Shown here piece by piece: positions 27,480 to 39,952 of a stretch of DNA of 64,000 bases. The notes under the pieces are model-generated. The model ran no database searches. It saw nothing but the letters and a program-made list of their open reading frames with translations, and had not been told where the DNA came from. Position numbers and translations under genes: made by a program. The stretch spans positions 164,783,685 through 164,847,684 of the forward strand of contig CM056741.1 of the NCBI GenBank assembly GCA_029851415.1, read 5' to 3'. Positions within the stretch are counted from its first letter, which is position 1, and each line of letters opens with the position of its first letter. Source of the DNA: Eretmocerus hayati. Taxonomy: Eukaryota > Arthropoda > Insecta > Hymenoptera > Aphelinidae.

Positions 27480-28859
27480 TAAACCGGGTTGAATGTGGCC
27501 ACTTTAGACCTTCTGATCGAATTCTCGTTGCGATTTTCCGAACAAACCTATATGTATCTTAGGTTATTCGACGCGTCTTGACGTGTTCTTCAAAACACTG
27601 TCTTCAGAATTCCATTTGAACCATTCGCTCTCTTGAAAATTGTGAAAAACAGGTTGGCCACATTCACCCCGGCATCCGGGGTGAATGTGGCCACCCTCGT
27701 TGAGCACCGCGATTATAATGGTCTGAGCGAATCCCTACCCCGACGCTTCGTGTTTGAAACAAAATGAGGATAACACATCTCTTAGCTCATCTAATTACGA
27801 AGAGAATACCGTTGGATTCATCTCGATAGCTCGAAAACCCGAGTCAAGCGGTCAATTTGGAATTTATTAACTACATTGGTGTGTCAAGCACGGTTGTGTC
27901 TCGAGTGGCGTCCGGGTTGATTTTGGACACTGTGACGCTTCTAGTTGAGGCAATTTTTCGACCAAACCTATATGTATCTGTACTCATTCGACGCGCCTTG
28001 ACGTCACCTCCAAAATGCTGTTTTTGGAATTCTCTTTCACTCATTTGCTTTCTCGAGAGTTGTAAGAAACAAAGTGGCCACATTCACCCCGGGGCAGCCA
28101 AGAAATTATAAGTTCTCGTTCAAACGGTCGTTCTAAATAATTGTCGCATCAAAATTCAATCGGCAATAGCGCAAAATCTAGAGGACGTCATTACCTACTA
28201 AGAGAAAATCATTGGAAGGAGATAGAAATGGGTCCAGTCGGTTGTCTAGGTGGATTTTTGCGATATGAAATTTTTACTTGACGATTTCCACTTCATTCCA
28301 ATGGAAAAAGGGTAAATGGAACATGCCTTATCCCAAATGAGCTGGCATCTTTTGAAATAAGAGATCCTAAGCTTTAAGGCGATGCGGTCACCGTGCAACC
28401 CTGAAATTATATCTTATTTGGATGTAAATCAAAAAATTTCCACGAAACGAAGTCGGAGACGATTTGTCCATCACGTATCATCACCTGAGTTGTGGTGGAC
28501 AACTCATTATTTGTCACCAATCACAAGACTATCACTAATAAACGAGAATAACTTGCCCGCGGGTACTTTCTAACCTACAAATTGGCAGATTTTCGTTCAC
28601 AAAACTCTCAAAATCTAGTCCGATTTGGGCCAAACGAAGAGTTATCCAGGCCAAGTTAGATGATAATAAAGCCTGGATAACTCGTCGTTTAGGCCATAAT
28701 GGAAAAGATTTTGAGAGTTCTGTGAACAAAGTTCAGCGTGCACGGTGACCGCATCGCCTTAAAATGCGCTTTTGCACGTCTCTGTAGGTGGTATAGCATC
28801 GGAGTTGCGACTATTACAATCTCTTTCCGGAAAAGTGGCCACATTCACCCCGGTTTACG
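27480..28859. mobile_element. TIR element with GTGGCCACATTCACCCC subterminal repeats
   Basis: The two ends carry inverted repeats of about 28 bp with one mismatch (CGTAAACCGGG.TGAATGTGGCCACTTT). GTTC flanks both sides (27476-27479, 28860-28863), a possible 4-bp target duplication; TT is an alternative reading. The motif GGCCACATTCACCCCGG recurs internally near 27656, 27680 (inverted) and 28074. The open frame at 27857-28111 shows no transposase motifs. A second MITE is nested inside. Superfamily not assigned. Confidence 0.75.
28378..28758. mobile_element. piggyBac-like MITE, 381 bp, TTAA target duplication
   Basis: Perfect 20-bp terminal inverted repeats (GGCGATGCGGTCACCGTGCA) are flanked on both sides by TTAA (28374-28377, 28759-28762). 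The TTAA duplication is characteristic of piggyBac transposases. A second inverted pair lies inside (GTTATCCAGGC with GCCTGGATAAC, and CTCTCAAAATCT with its complement). There is no coding capacity. It is inserted inside the 27480-28859 element. Confidence 0.8.
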
Positions 28860-29319
28860 GTTCTGAAAAATTCAGATTTCTGTGCATATAACCATTGAAA
28901 TTTAGGACTCATTGAATGTCGACTGACTCGTCACAAGATTTTATAGAATACAAATTGTATTGAAGGCGAGAGTTGGTTGGGGAGTGCACAATACCGCAAG
29001 ATAATTTTGGTAACTATGCTTTTAGTGTGTTTAGGTAAAGTACAAATTCATTATGATAACTTTTGAGATAGTGACTGGTTATTTTGAATACAGCCAGAAC
29101 TTTCGCAGTATCAATACGAGCATAGAACTAACATCGTAACTCAATATCTCTGCTCCAAGCTATTGAAATCGATATCTATATAATACACTTCCCTCCTCTG
29201 AGTTTCGAATCTATTCTCAAATAATGAGAAAAAATTTGAAGAATATGTTTGTGTTACTTTCACAGTAGAAGGAAATAAAAGTTGAATTCAATCCCGTTGA
29301 CCACACACCTCCGAAAATA

Positions 29320-30090
29320 ATGTTGACCGCATAGGGGTCAACCTGACCCCACGCAGAAAATCATCGCCGATAAAGATACCTTCGTAAAATTTTAACGCAC
29401 TTTGATTCTGAGACATTCTCCACAATATCCCACAATTTTAAATGCCAAATTTGACGAATTTATCTTAGAAAATTAAAATCAAGGGAAAATGCAAAAATCG
29501 GGGTTTCCTCTTTAAAACAGCATCAAACCGGCAATTCTTAACTATTTTCGAAAACTCTTGTAAGGTATCACTCAGAATATTATACAGTATCAGGTCAAGA
29601 TCAAGGCGATCAGAGGTGCGGGAAAAAATATATTTATTCTGCAGAATTACTGAATAAATTAAGAAAATGATGAAATCAGAAAAATTACCGCTTATGGGTT
29701 ATCCATCGCTTCAGGAACTCCAAATCGAGAGTAAAAGAATTCTTCTGCACATTGATCATCATTAAAAACACATCAATGATATTTGAAAATAGATTATTCA
29801 TTCCATCGTGCTCCTCTTGTGCGTCACAGTTATTATACAGACTTTTTGGTATGGTTCACCATGCGCCCCTGAGGCAAATCCACCCCACGGGAAGCGTACA
29901 CTTTCGTTTTTGGCTGTTTACGTGTATACCCCAGCTCTTGTAACATCGCGGATGTATATTAATGGTCACACCCAAATCGACCGCTGATGGACCAACAGGT
30001 GTGAAAGACCAAAGTTTAATGTTAAGAAAGGCTAGTATCGCAAACGTTTTGGTAACGTTCACCGCATATGGGGTCATAGTGACCCCACGG
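29320..30090. repeat. three copies of an ACCGCAT..GGGGTCA..TGACCCCACG motif
   Basis: Related 32-38-bp motifs in the same orientation occur at about 29322-29353, 29850-29888 and 30055-30090. Each contains GGGGTCA or a variant followed by TGACCCCACG or CCACCCCACGG, so each is partly palindromic. No outer boundary is clear. The interval between holds no gene that I can support. Confidence 0.45.
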
Positions 30091-30091
30091 C

Positions 30092-30604
30092 AATAGAGGA
30101 CTGACATGACTACAAAAATTATTCGAAAATGCTCATATTATGGAAGTTCACGTTGAAATAGATACGATATGTGGAAATTCGGGAATTTCCTGTGGTAAAA
30201 GTGATTACAATTCAAGTCTGAAGTTTTTCAGGTTTTGAATTGGCGCCATTCAATATGGCGGCGACTGCACATGAGTCACGTGACTTCAGAATGTTTTCCA
30301 CGATGATTCTGAGGCAAACCTGCGTTTCCTCACCCCGAACTCCTATTATTTGAGTAAAATAAGCTCTCGATTGCGATGCAGATGCGAATTTCCGATGAAA
30401 AATGACATCACAACAGTCGGGGAATTTAGCGGCACATGTGCAGCCGCCGCCATATTGGATGGCGCCAATTCAAATTGTCAAAACTTCAATGATGATTTTA
30501 AAACCATAGAGGCGTCGTAGAAATTTCCAACTTTTTTTCCTATATCTATTTTGCGGCGAACTCTCAAAACATAACATTTTCCAGAATGATGTCAGTTCCC
30601 TATT
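30092..30604. mobile_element. foldback element, about 510 bp
   Basis: The ends are AATAGAGGACTGACATGA and the complement of AATAGGGAACTGACATCA. The arms run about 200 bp inward and include inverted copies of TTGAATTGGCGCCATTCAATATGG (written here as separated parts: TTGAATTGGCGCC and CAATATGGCGGC). There is no reading frame of note. A similar end, AACAGGGAACTGACATGG, occurs alone at about 3112. Confidence 0.65.
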
Positions 30605-33600
30605 ACGCATTTTTTTCTCGGCTGCTGTCAGAACTCTGACGCAGACCCGAGCTTATGTAACACCAAGAATGTTTGGTGGTACATCCGAACTAACGGCTGA
30701 TGCCACTGTGAACCATTAATTTCGTGATATAGACAGAATAAGACACGGTTGAATATGCTATAAATTTGAATTTTTTCAATGATTCGTGGAAATGTATAGC
30801 ATTGCATGAATATAAGTCAGTCCATGGAAAAAATTGTTGTTGGAAGCATAAGAATATTGGACAATCAAGGAAATCTTGTATTTCCTATAGCTTTGTTATG
30901 ATTCTTGATTCAAATTGAGTTTTGTATATAGAATATTTCACGAGGTAGATATTTTATTTCAACTTGGCGATCTTTGTGATTCAATTGCATCCCAAACCAT
31001 GTCACGATACACCGCTGATGCTGGCAAGCTTGATTTTTTACTTTTTCATGGCCCAAAAAAACACCAATGGATCAATTTTAAGAAGCATTATCCCAAATTC
31101 CTCTTTTTAATCGTCATTATAACAAAATTCAAGATTAATGCAGGAGTTTCTCACCCAACTGTAGTCCATTTTTGACATCGCCACTACAAGCTTTCAAAAT
31201 TCCTCATAGAAGTTGAATCAAGTCTGCTAAATTTTTTCGCATGTTCAACAACTAAAAACTCTGATGTTAATTTATTTCAGGATAGTCCGACGAAACAGTT
31301 CATTTGTATTCCTGCTATACTCGTTACAATCAAGCACTTGTAATTTTTATTACTACTAATCAACGTATCAGCTGATGCCTATAAGAATCTATATCGAGTG
31401 TTATTTAAATGAAATTTTAAACCATAGATTCCTGCGACTACTCGGTATTTTATTTACACCAATAGAACCACGAACCATCGTCGTATATATCATGGAATTG
31501 AGACATCTATGTAGCGATGTATCAGAGAGCCACATACAACTTACTAGTGTAAGTGGAAAGTTTAGTACACCCGCCGTCTCACTCTATTATATTGCTCGCA
31601 TTATTGTTATTGTGAAGTACATCGATGCAAAAGAGAGCCTCCTTCCTCGATCCCTGATGTTCTCATCGATGTACATGCATGTTAAAATGTGTGAATGTGT
31701 AAAAGCTTTACATGTGTTTGTCAGTGAAGCTTTCTCGCGACAATTCGCGTCATCGATAAATGTACCGAGGGCTTCTCTCTCTTACTCGCAGCTCCGATTG
31801 CGAATGATAAAAATAATACTCGATGGCTCTGTAATAACAGTCGTCGCGAGCCAACATCACTTTTTCTTTTCTTTGTCTTTTTTTTTCTCACGATGAAACG
31901 CTCAATCGTGCGAATACTCTTCGAAACCAATCACTCATATAGAAAGGTGTGCATCCGAGAGACAATTTTTTTTTTTTTTTTTTTTGAATGACAGGATATC
32001 CCGAGGAAGTGGGATTCGCAAGAGCGGAACTAGGGCTAATATATGTATGTATATCATATATATATATATATATATATAATATCGAGTATGTAGCCCACGT
32101 GGGCGTGATGAGGCAATGCATCGGTTGACAGTATCCTTATATATGTATGTATATATTGTGCGTGGAACGTGTAAGGCCTCTTAGGCGCGCGAGGATCTCA
32201 AATTTCGGCGCGTGCTGTAACAACGAGCTGAAACTCACACCCCCGTCTGATGTGTATGATCGAGTCCTATACACTACTGAGGTCAGACTATTGGGTAGAT
32301 ATATATGTATCACGAGTGAGCTCTTCCTTCGGGATCGGACTTGATGGTGTGTGTGTATCTTAGTGTGCTCGACCTTTTGTTCAATGCTGATCTTTTTTCC
32401 CCGGTGTACTCATGAGTAATCGTACAACAATTCAACACCTTCGAAATTCGCTTAGCTCGAAACCTTACACTGTGAATGGGGATTTTTTTGTGAGTTTATT
32501 CGTCGAAATTGGAAGCCGAAAATAATGCCCAATTGTTGACATAAGCAAGATAATGAAGAATGAGCTCCACCTTTGATTCGCCTTTAGGAAGAATTCCTTC
32601 GGGTGGATGGGTAATAGGGGTGCGTTACGAATCTGGTTTTTGGAATCCCGTAAAATTCGATAATTTGTTGGTTGTCACATTGCAGTCTGTGTTGAACTGA
32701 AGGTTGTATATAAGGAAAAAGTATCGAGTTGAATTATGACCGCATACTTTGTGAGATATTGTAAATCATCAGGTCTGCGAACCCGTCTCAAATTATATGC
32801 AATGTGCATTTGCACATTCACACAATAAATCGCGCTTTGTCGGAGATATTTTGGAATTTTAGGTAAAAATCCATGATTTTTCGAAAAATTTTTTGTTTGA
32901 AGGCTTCGAGCGGGCTTAAATTTCAAGAATATCAGACGATTTTTTTTTTTTCTAAAAACAGTACCTTGGACTATCCCAGGTATTCAAAGCTACGATAAGT
33001 TACGGAGGTGGTGAAATGCTCTTGACTCAAATTCAGAATATCAGTTAGGGCGAGACGGATTGGGTCTTCTGACTCCATTCATTCACGTCATTTAGACTCA
33101 AGATCAATGTTTTGATTGATATGATATGAATTTTCTTCCATAACAGAGCAAATCATAGTCTGCTTACGCCTCTCAATTTGACCAACAGAATTTTCCAAAA
33201 CTTGCAACAAAGTTTTGTTTAAAAATTTTTAATTCATCGCACAGTTGGTGAGGGCCTGTAGACGCTAGCTTGTGAGGAAACCCCCGGTACTGTTGTGTTA
33301 TTCCATTTTCACGCAGATATTCCAGTTAATTAAGTGTCATAACCATTCTACAATGAATAAAAATTCCTTTCATGCCCAGGCTCGTGCCCGCAGGTCTTAG
33401 AATATGAAATTCTATCAAAAATCTTATAACATTGATATTGATTTTTTGAATTTTTCAAGTTGTTTTCATTGGTCAAGTTTTTTTATGATAATCCAACCAT
33501 GTACAATTCATAAGTATTGTGATGCTCAGTCGACCATGTGACAAAAAACAAAATTTGTTACGAGGAAAAAAATTATTTTCCAATTACGATGAAACAAGAT

Positions 33601-36600
33601 TGGCCAATTTTTATATTTTATATGGTTGCAATCAATTCTAAGTTTAAAACTTTTTAACAGTGGTCGGAGTAACACTTTTCGAGAGTTCAAAATTCCTGTC
33701 TGAATTACATAGATATCGTGAATCAACGAGCGCAAGCCAAATATATTCATCAAAATGTTTTCTAAGCGGCCACCGTGTATTATAATACACACGAGTTTGA
33801 AGCAACCCTTGACTGCTTCTCATACATTGAGTTTTCAGGACATGTGCGGGTCGAACGTCGCGTCATTTGGCCCCCACGACGACGTCGACGACGGCAAGAC
33901 ATGGCATGGAGGTGCATATATACAAGCCGGTGCGATGTATCGCATTTGCATGAACACGAGAACAGCTGCGCTATGTTATATATCGTCAAAGTGGGCACAC
34001 ATCATCATTGTACAAGTTTCAGAAAACAGCAAGGCTTCCTTTATGATCTAAAACAGACTGAAATATTTTTGCTACAGATAGCTTAAATGATTTTATTCAT
34101 GGACTGATTATTATCCGTATTTTCTATCTCGATATAGTGATACACCGAAATGGTTAAATAATGTTATCGAGATTTTTAAAGGAGTTATCATCATCGACGT
34201 AAGTAATCTTGAAAGTATTAGAGTGATTTTTAAAGAATTAAAAGTGAAATAATAGAATTTTAATCCACAACTGACGATTTGTCGAAAGATTCTAATCGTT
34301 TTCATCGATTCGTTTCGAGTTGAAAAAGTAAAAAGTGAAAAATTCTTCTAATCCCTGATTTTTGAGTTCTTCGTCAATCTGACACCAACTTTTTTTTTTT
34401 TAATGCATTTTATGTACATCTCGAATGTTGTTTTTTTAGTGACCAAGTTTAGCCTTCATTTACAGATGGACTATGTGCCCCCCTGAAAAATTACGCTGTT
34501 ATCGAGTAAAACACATGTGGCATCATTAAAACCTTGCAAGGAAGCCTCGGACGACGACGCTATAAATATTGCACTTCGATGAGCTAGGACGTGTTACAGG
34601 CTATGCATATGAAGCTTTTGCTTTACTGATCGACTAAGAGAAGTCGTTGCATCCTGTTCTGCAAGCTCCCTCTCTGTATGTCGTGAGTTGTAGGCCATAT
34701 AGTCGACCTTAGCTCTTCTCTTCTTCCTCTGAGGTGAGCCGCAAATAGTTTCACACGACCCGCACTACCAGCCTATACCTAGGTTGTACTCTCTTGCTAT
34801 ACTCTCGAGATTAGCTTGACGCGGTCTTGCTTTGCTGAGCTACACCCTCTCTGTGTACACCGTATATGCCACTGCTACAGAGACTATGCTTTGGCTCTCG
34901 AACCATCCCTCTTTCAAGGTATATTGAAAGGTGGCACAGATATCTATGAGAAATATGTGCCTTCAGAAGTCCCAGGCTCATTTTGAACTACTTTTTATAA
35001 AGTTTGTGTTTATTTGAACATTAATAAAAACAACTTCATCGTTTCCTGAACAATTTCTCACAAAGTTCAACAGAGTTGGTCGATGAAACTGATATCTCGG
35101 TCATTGAACTTGGATTTTTTCATTGTGTTTTTAGCGAATAAAGATATGTAAAAGGTGTCTTATATAAATTGGTCATAGGTTTTGTACTCGTATATCAAGC
35201 ACGTTACTCGCCTAGGCAATAGTTTGGAAAAGAAATTTCACATACTATCATCAGGCTATAGGACAGCGTGTTGTAGTCATAGGCCGCTTGAATTTTTTTT
35301 CTTCCTTCAAAATTCTTAACAACTTGAACACAAGACTTGAGCCTTGGCACTAAGATTGTTTGAAAAAATTTACATACAGGGCATAAAAAAACTCGTGATA
35401 ACTTTCATCAGGTTGCAGAGAAAAATCTGGAAAAAGTCTGGAAATACACTACAAACCGAAATTGAGATCTTTTTGGAGTCATGTCAAAACTTTTCTCCAA
35501 CGGTCATCGATGAGTGAAATAAGTGAAAGTTTCGAAATCGGCAATTTCAGTTTTTTCTTCTTATTTTTGATCCAAGAAAATAATTTCGATTCCTCCAAGA
35601 TTTTTTTTTTCGAACAAACTCCCACTTGATTTATATCAATGGTGAATGAAATAATGAATTATATTTCGTGACACCGCCTAACTTGATAATCTGATTCAGA
35701 AATGTTTGGTATTCGTGCTAAAATTAAATCAGGGAGTGTCTCATATTTGATTCAAGTTTCATATCTATTCTGTGGGCTCCAATGAAGTCCGCCATGGGCT
35801 TTTATCAGGGTCAATTTAATGGTAGAAAAATGTGTCATTATTCTTGATACTGTGATAATCTATATGAATAAATCATACTCAATCGATCAAAAATATGTTA
35901 AAAAGCTGTAATCAAGTGATGTTGGGTTGAAAAATAGTTTTTGGACAAATAATAACGGATGATACGGTCAAAATCAGGAAAAAGAGCAACAGAGTGCAAA
36001 TACGATTCCATATAGAGACGCGTATACGCAAGAACGTAGTAGCAAGAATAATAGACATCACGCATCCATATAGTCACCCTCAACTCTGATAAGCAAGAGG
36101 GAGGTCTACTCTAACTGAGAGTATCTCTGTGTAAGGGAAGCTACCTTTTCTCAACATACACAAATAAGAAGTCATCAGAGTGCATATATCCAAGCAATAC
36201 ACGTATAACTCTACCGGAGAGAGCTTTACACTGGGGCGTTATAGAGCTTTTCTGCACAGTATGCGCGCGCATCGATCAATAATTTTCGCGCGCCGTCTCA
36301 TATCGTCTGATGCGCATCTCTCTCTCTCTCTCATAGTAAAACCTACACATGTGTGCATGAGCTTATACACATGTGGGTGGTGTACACACATTTCTGAAGC
36401 ATCCTGATATATGAGTCAGAGCAATACATGTGTATGTACGAATGCGAGTGGTATATCGGTATAGAGAGCCTCCCTACTACTGCGTTTCGTTGAACCGAGT
36501 TTTGGCCCGCCCGCTCGCTAAACAGAGACAGAAAGTGAGTGAGTGAGTGCTTGCTTGCTCTCCGGCAAAGGATGTTGAATTCGAAAAGTGTTATTCCGCG

Positions 36601-38079
36601 CGCGTCCATCTCTCAATGATATGGAAGTAGGGAACGCCTCTTCTCTCTGGATGCTCTCTCTCTCCACGTGGCTACAGCAGCACGTGTGCAAGCTCTTTCT
36701 ATCACGCGTGTATCTCTCCCATCACATGCTTGCGAGCTTCATCTCTCGTTTCATTTCATTTTTTTTTTCGTCATCACTGTAGATCATATTCGATTTCCCA
36801 ATTCTACATGCTTCATAACGATTTTGAGCTTTTTGATGAATTTTATTATTTGAAGTGGAAGATCATAAGATTCAGCGGAGATGTTGACTTTATTTGGGTT
36901 TTTTTTTTCATCTGACAGGTAAAATGTTGCCCGGGTATTTGATTTATTGCAATTCGAGGAATGAGCAGAGTTTAAATTTGTGTTTTTCATTCTGTGAAAA
37001 AGTGGGGGATGTTTTATAATTCTGAATTTTTTATTACATAGACCCCAATCGTTGTGAGTATTTTTGCCTATGATAGGAATTTATTCGCTAAAATTTTATT
37101 TTTGACATCAAGCTGAAGATTGACTCGAGGTCAACTAGCGTCGAATTCGGGATGATAGTATTTTTTTTATGTAGAATTTCAAACAGTTCATTCAACGATG
37201 TACACTCACTGCACATAATATCTGCCCGAATCTGAACAAGCTTTTCGTCCATGAGATGCTGTTTTAATCCAAATCAGACTTTTTGTGGTGTCTTGATGAT
37301 CTCAATTGTATACTCAACCCATCTGAATTGATTCAAGATTCCAAATAGTAACTCAACGAGACAAAAAAACTTTTATAAATTTGTTCAGATATTATCTTCA
37401 ACGAGTGCACATCACTTCAATACCTATTCAAATTCACCAGCTGAGTAAAAAAAATTAGATTCCTGACGCGTGCTATGAAAAAAAATCTCTTCCCACCAAT
37501 CACATGACACATCACAACAAAAATTCAGTTTCAATTTTGAGGGTTCACGAATGAACTCCCCCAGATCCGTATCAATATTAATCTCACGTACTTTAGATCC
37601 ATACGATCGACACGTGGTTATTTTTTTCAATCATTGAACAACTGTCTCATGATTGCGCATAAGCTTTTTAACAATTACAGCAGTTGAATGTTTAGCCCTA
37701 ACACATGGATATGATCGAAAGATCTATTTTGCTATGATGAGAAAAATTTATCAACTGATTTTGACTGATCTATATAGAGAGAGAGGTGAGCGTGGGAGGT
37801 GCTTGAGATGATTTATCAACATTTTGCGGTGGGTGACACGAGGCTGATGGGGTGACAGATATAGGCAGACTGACAGACAGTAACAGATATATAGATGTAA
37901 ATGGGAGTGATGATTATGATGATGATGATGATGATGATAGAAAAGCGGTTTTTGACAGAGGTACAAATTTTTTTTGAGTCAATGGGTTAGTTCACGCAGT
38001 GGTTAGTCATATTAATAATAATAATAATGATAGTGGATAGGTTATTGAAAAGAAATTCCTGATCATTATGACCACTAAC
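30605..38079. other. onecut intron; no further gene recognised
   Basis: Contains (AT)n at 32055-32079, polyT at 31968-31985, CT repeats at 36316-36332 and GAT repeats at 37913-37938. The 173-codon frame at 31375-31896 looks like chance. One GC-rich plus-strand patch at 33840-33931 has exon-like borders and is listed separately. Confidence 0.4.
33840..33931 (+). other. GC-rich exon-like patch, coding status unresolved
   Basis: A good acceptor (TTGAGTTTTCAG) precedes GACATGTGCGGG. The frame DMCGSNVASFGPHDDVDDGK then continues TWHGG with third positions mostly G or C, in an otherwise AT-rich intron. The possible donor GTGCAT after 33931 is weak. The same frame stays open to 34051. It lies antisense to onecut and I do not recognise the product. 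It may be a noncoding RNA exon or a conserved regulatory block. Confidence 0.2.
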
Positions 38080-39952
38080 CTGCTAGCCTGAGCGCCGACA
38101 TTCTTTGAAATTCTGGCTCCTGCAGCCACTTCCACATCCTTCTAAACGTTTCCCTTCCACTCTTGAGTTTTGACCATGGTTTTGGATTTCTTAATAAATC
38201 GCTAAGCGTACCCTGACTTCTACACAGTACCCTCTGTGCAAAAATAGCCTGTGGTATGCTGTACCTTTTCAATTCTGCGCTTATCCTTTGAGCTAATTCT
38301 TTTGTATTAATTTCTTCCAATTCCTGTTGACTTCCACCACCACTTTGTTGTTGTTGTTGTTGCTGTTGTTGTTGTTGTTGTGCTCCAGCAGCCGCTGCCG
38401 CAGCCGCAGCAACGGATACAGTTTTCATTAAAACTGATGTATGTTGCACGTGTTGTTGTTGTTGTTGCATTTGTTGTTGCGTCGATGATGGTGGTGGCGA
38501 TGGCGCTTGTGGTGAATGATGTTGCTGGACGAAAGAATTTTGCGTTGGTCCTGTCGCACCCGTTGGTGGTGATGGCGGTGATAATGCTTGAGGACTGTGT
38601 TGCATTCTAGGTAAAAAGGCCGGCTCGTAATGTGGACTTGCTGATTTATGCGGTGAACTCAATGCACTTTGAGAATATGCACTTTGTGGTGATAATGGTG
38701 AAGGTTGAAGACCTGCAGATGGCGATGGATAATTATGCGGTGGTGACATTCCCATTGATGGTAATTTATCATAACCATAAGGCGAGCCTGCAATACCACC
38801 TAATCCAATATTTGCTAAACCACCTTGAGATGCTGCCGAACTTCCAACTTGTACAACTCCATTATTATTTTGCATAACTGCAAAACTACCACTGACACCT
38901 GATTGACCTCCATGACCTCCAGCCGATGCTGCATGACCACCATAAACAAATTTATCACTCATTGTTGATATTGGTGGCAGTGGTTGTAATGGTGTTAAAG
39001 TAGCGTAACTTGAACTTGGACTAAATCCTGGTGGCGACATTCTTTCAGCTACAGAGGTTAAAGTTTGATATGTCGGTTCGGGCTGCATAGCCCTAAAATC
39101 CGTTGCGTCAATCATACTGGCTACGCTTGGCGACAGTTTGCCAGGTTGTTGTTGTCCACTTTCACCTGAATGATTAACACCTGATTGTCCTTCGGCTGCC
39201 TCGTCGTCTTCTTCGCCTTCGTCTTGATCGACGCCGTCTTGATGATGTTGATGATGATGCTGTTGATGATGTTGATGATGATGATGTTGAGGATGATGCA
39301 CCTGGTGACCAAATAATGACGAGGCAGGAACAATCACCGAACCCAATTGTCTTTGCTGCTGCTGCTGCTGTGGATGAGAATGTTGTTGCTGTTGATGAAT
39401 TGAATGATGTTGCTGTTGTTGATGATGATGGTGATGTTGTTGTTGTTGAATTGGGTTACATGAATGAAGTTCTTCGTCACACTCTTGTTTAACAGATGCA
39501 GCACAGGCGGCAGCTCCAAGCAGTTGGTCAAGGGGTAATGATGAAGCGCACGCGATGTCTGGGCTGTGCGAAGCCGAAGAACCGGACATAACCTCTGACG
39601 GGTGCTGCCGGCCACCGCCTGAGCGCGGCTGCTGATGATGTTGAGTATTAGACTGTCTACTTGCTGCGCTACTGCCACCTCGCTGCTGCTGCTGCTGCTG
39701 AGGTCCACCACCACCACCACCACCACAACCACCACTACTACCACCACCAGTCGTAGCAGAGGCAGCGTGACGAGCAGGTTCGACCACCACAACAACGTTG
39801 TTGTTATCAGTAGTGGTGATGGTGGAGGAGGAGGAAGAGGTAGTTGTAGTGGTGGAGGAAGAGGAGGTTGTACCGCCCCCGCTTGAAATTTGTTGGCAAC
39901 CATTCGCCGAACCCCCACCACTAGTAACACCACAGATAACCTCGTCGTCCAT
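38080..39952 (-). CDS. onecut: onecut (HNF6-type CUT-homeodomain factor), first coding exon with complete CUT domain
   Basis: This exon encodes 624 residues plus one base of the next codon. The ATG at 39952 is preceded immediately by an in-frame TAA, which fixes the start unless an upstream splice removes it. Residues 546-624 form a CUT DNA-binding domain almost identical to that of vertebrate HNF6/ONECUT proteins (key stretches KELAQRISAELKRYSIPQ, FAQRVLCRSQGTLSDLLRNP, EPEFQRMSALRLA). Residues 319-330, LTPLQPLPPIST, and the following MSDKF and VSGSF match a box conserved in Onecut N-termini. The rest is low complexity: Ser/Thr 29-47, polyGly near 75-83, His/Gln blocks 168-240, Ala 515-522 and Gln 525-536. 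VKQE at 154-157 fits a SUMO-site consensus. The exon ends GCA-G followed by donor GTTAGT at 38079, phase 1, exactly where vertebrate genes split the Ala codon after LRLA. Family knowledge: a nuclear transcription factor in neurons and sensory cells. The homeodomain is on a later exon. Confidence 0.95.

Larger units (their letters stand above)
25848..38079 (-). other. onecut intron 1 (if the linker exon is used)
   Basis: This 12.2-kb interval runs from the GTTAGT donor at 38079 to the TTTTAG acceptor at 25848. It contains a palindromic microsatellite (25985-26059), a TIR element with a nested MITE (27480-28859), a motif triplet (29320-30090), a foldback (30092-30604) and a GC-rich exon-like patch on the plus strand (33840-33931). 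CT-rich or TATA-rich patches of higher GC lie at about 32100-32350, 34560-34920 and 36000-36720; they contain no convincing reading frame and could be regulatory. GAT repeats (37913-37938) lie near the donor. Confidence 0.55.

Noticed and set aside
27857..28111. 84-codon frame inside the 27480-28859 element as a transposase
   Set aside because: Too short and lacking any catalytic motif; it ends within a subterminal repeat.
31375..31896. 173-codon plus-strand open frame in onecut intron 1
   Set aside because: No recognisable domain, ordinary AT-rich codon use, and ends in a polyT-derived Phe/Ser run.
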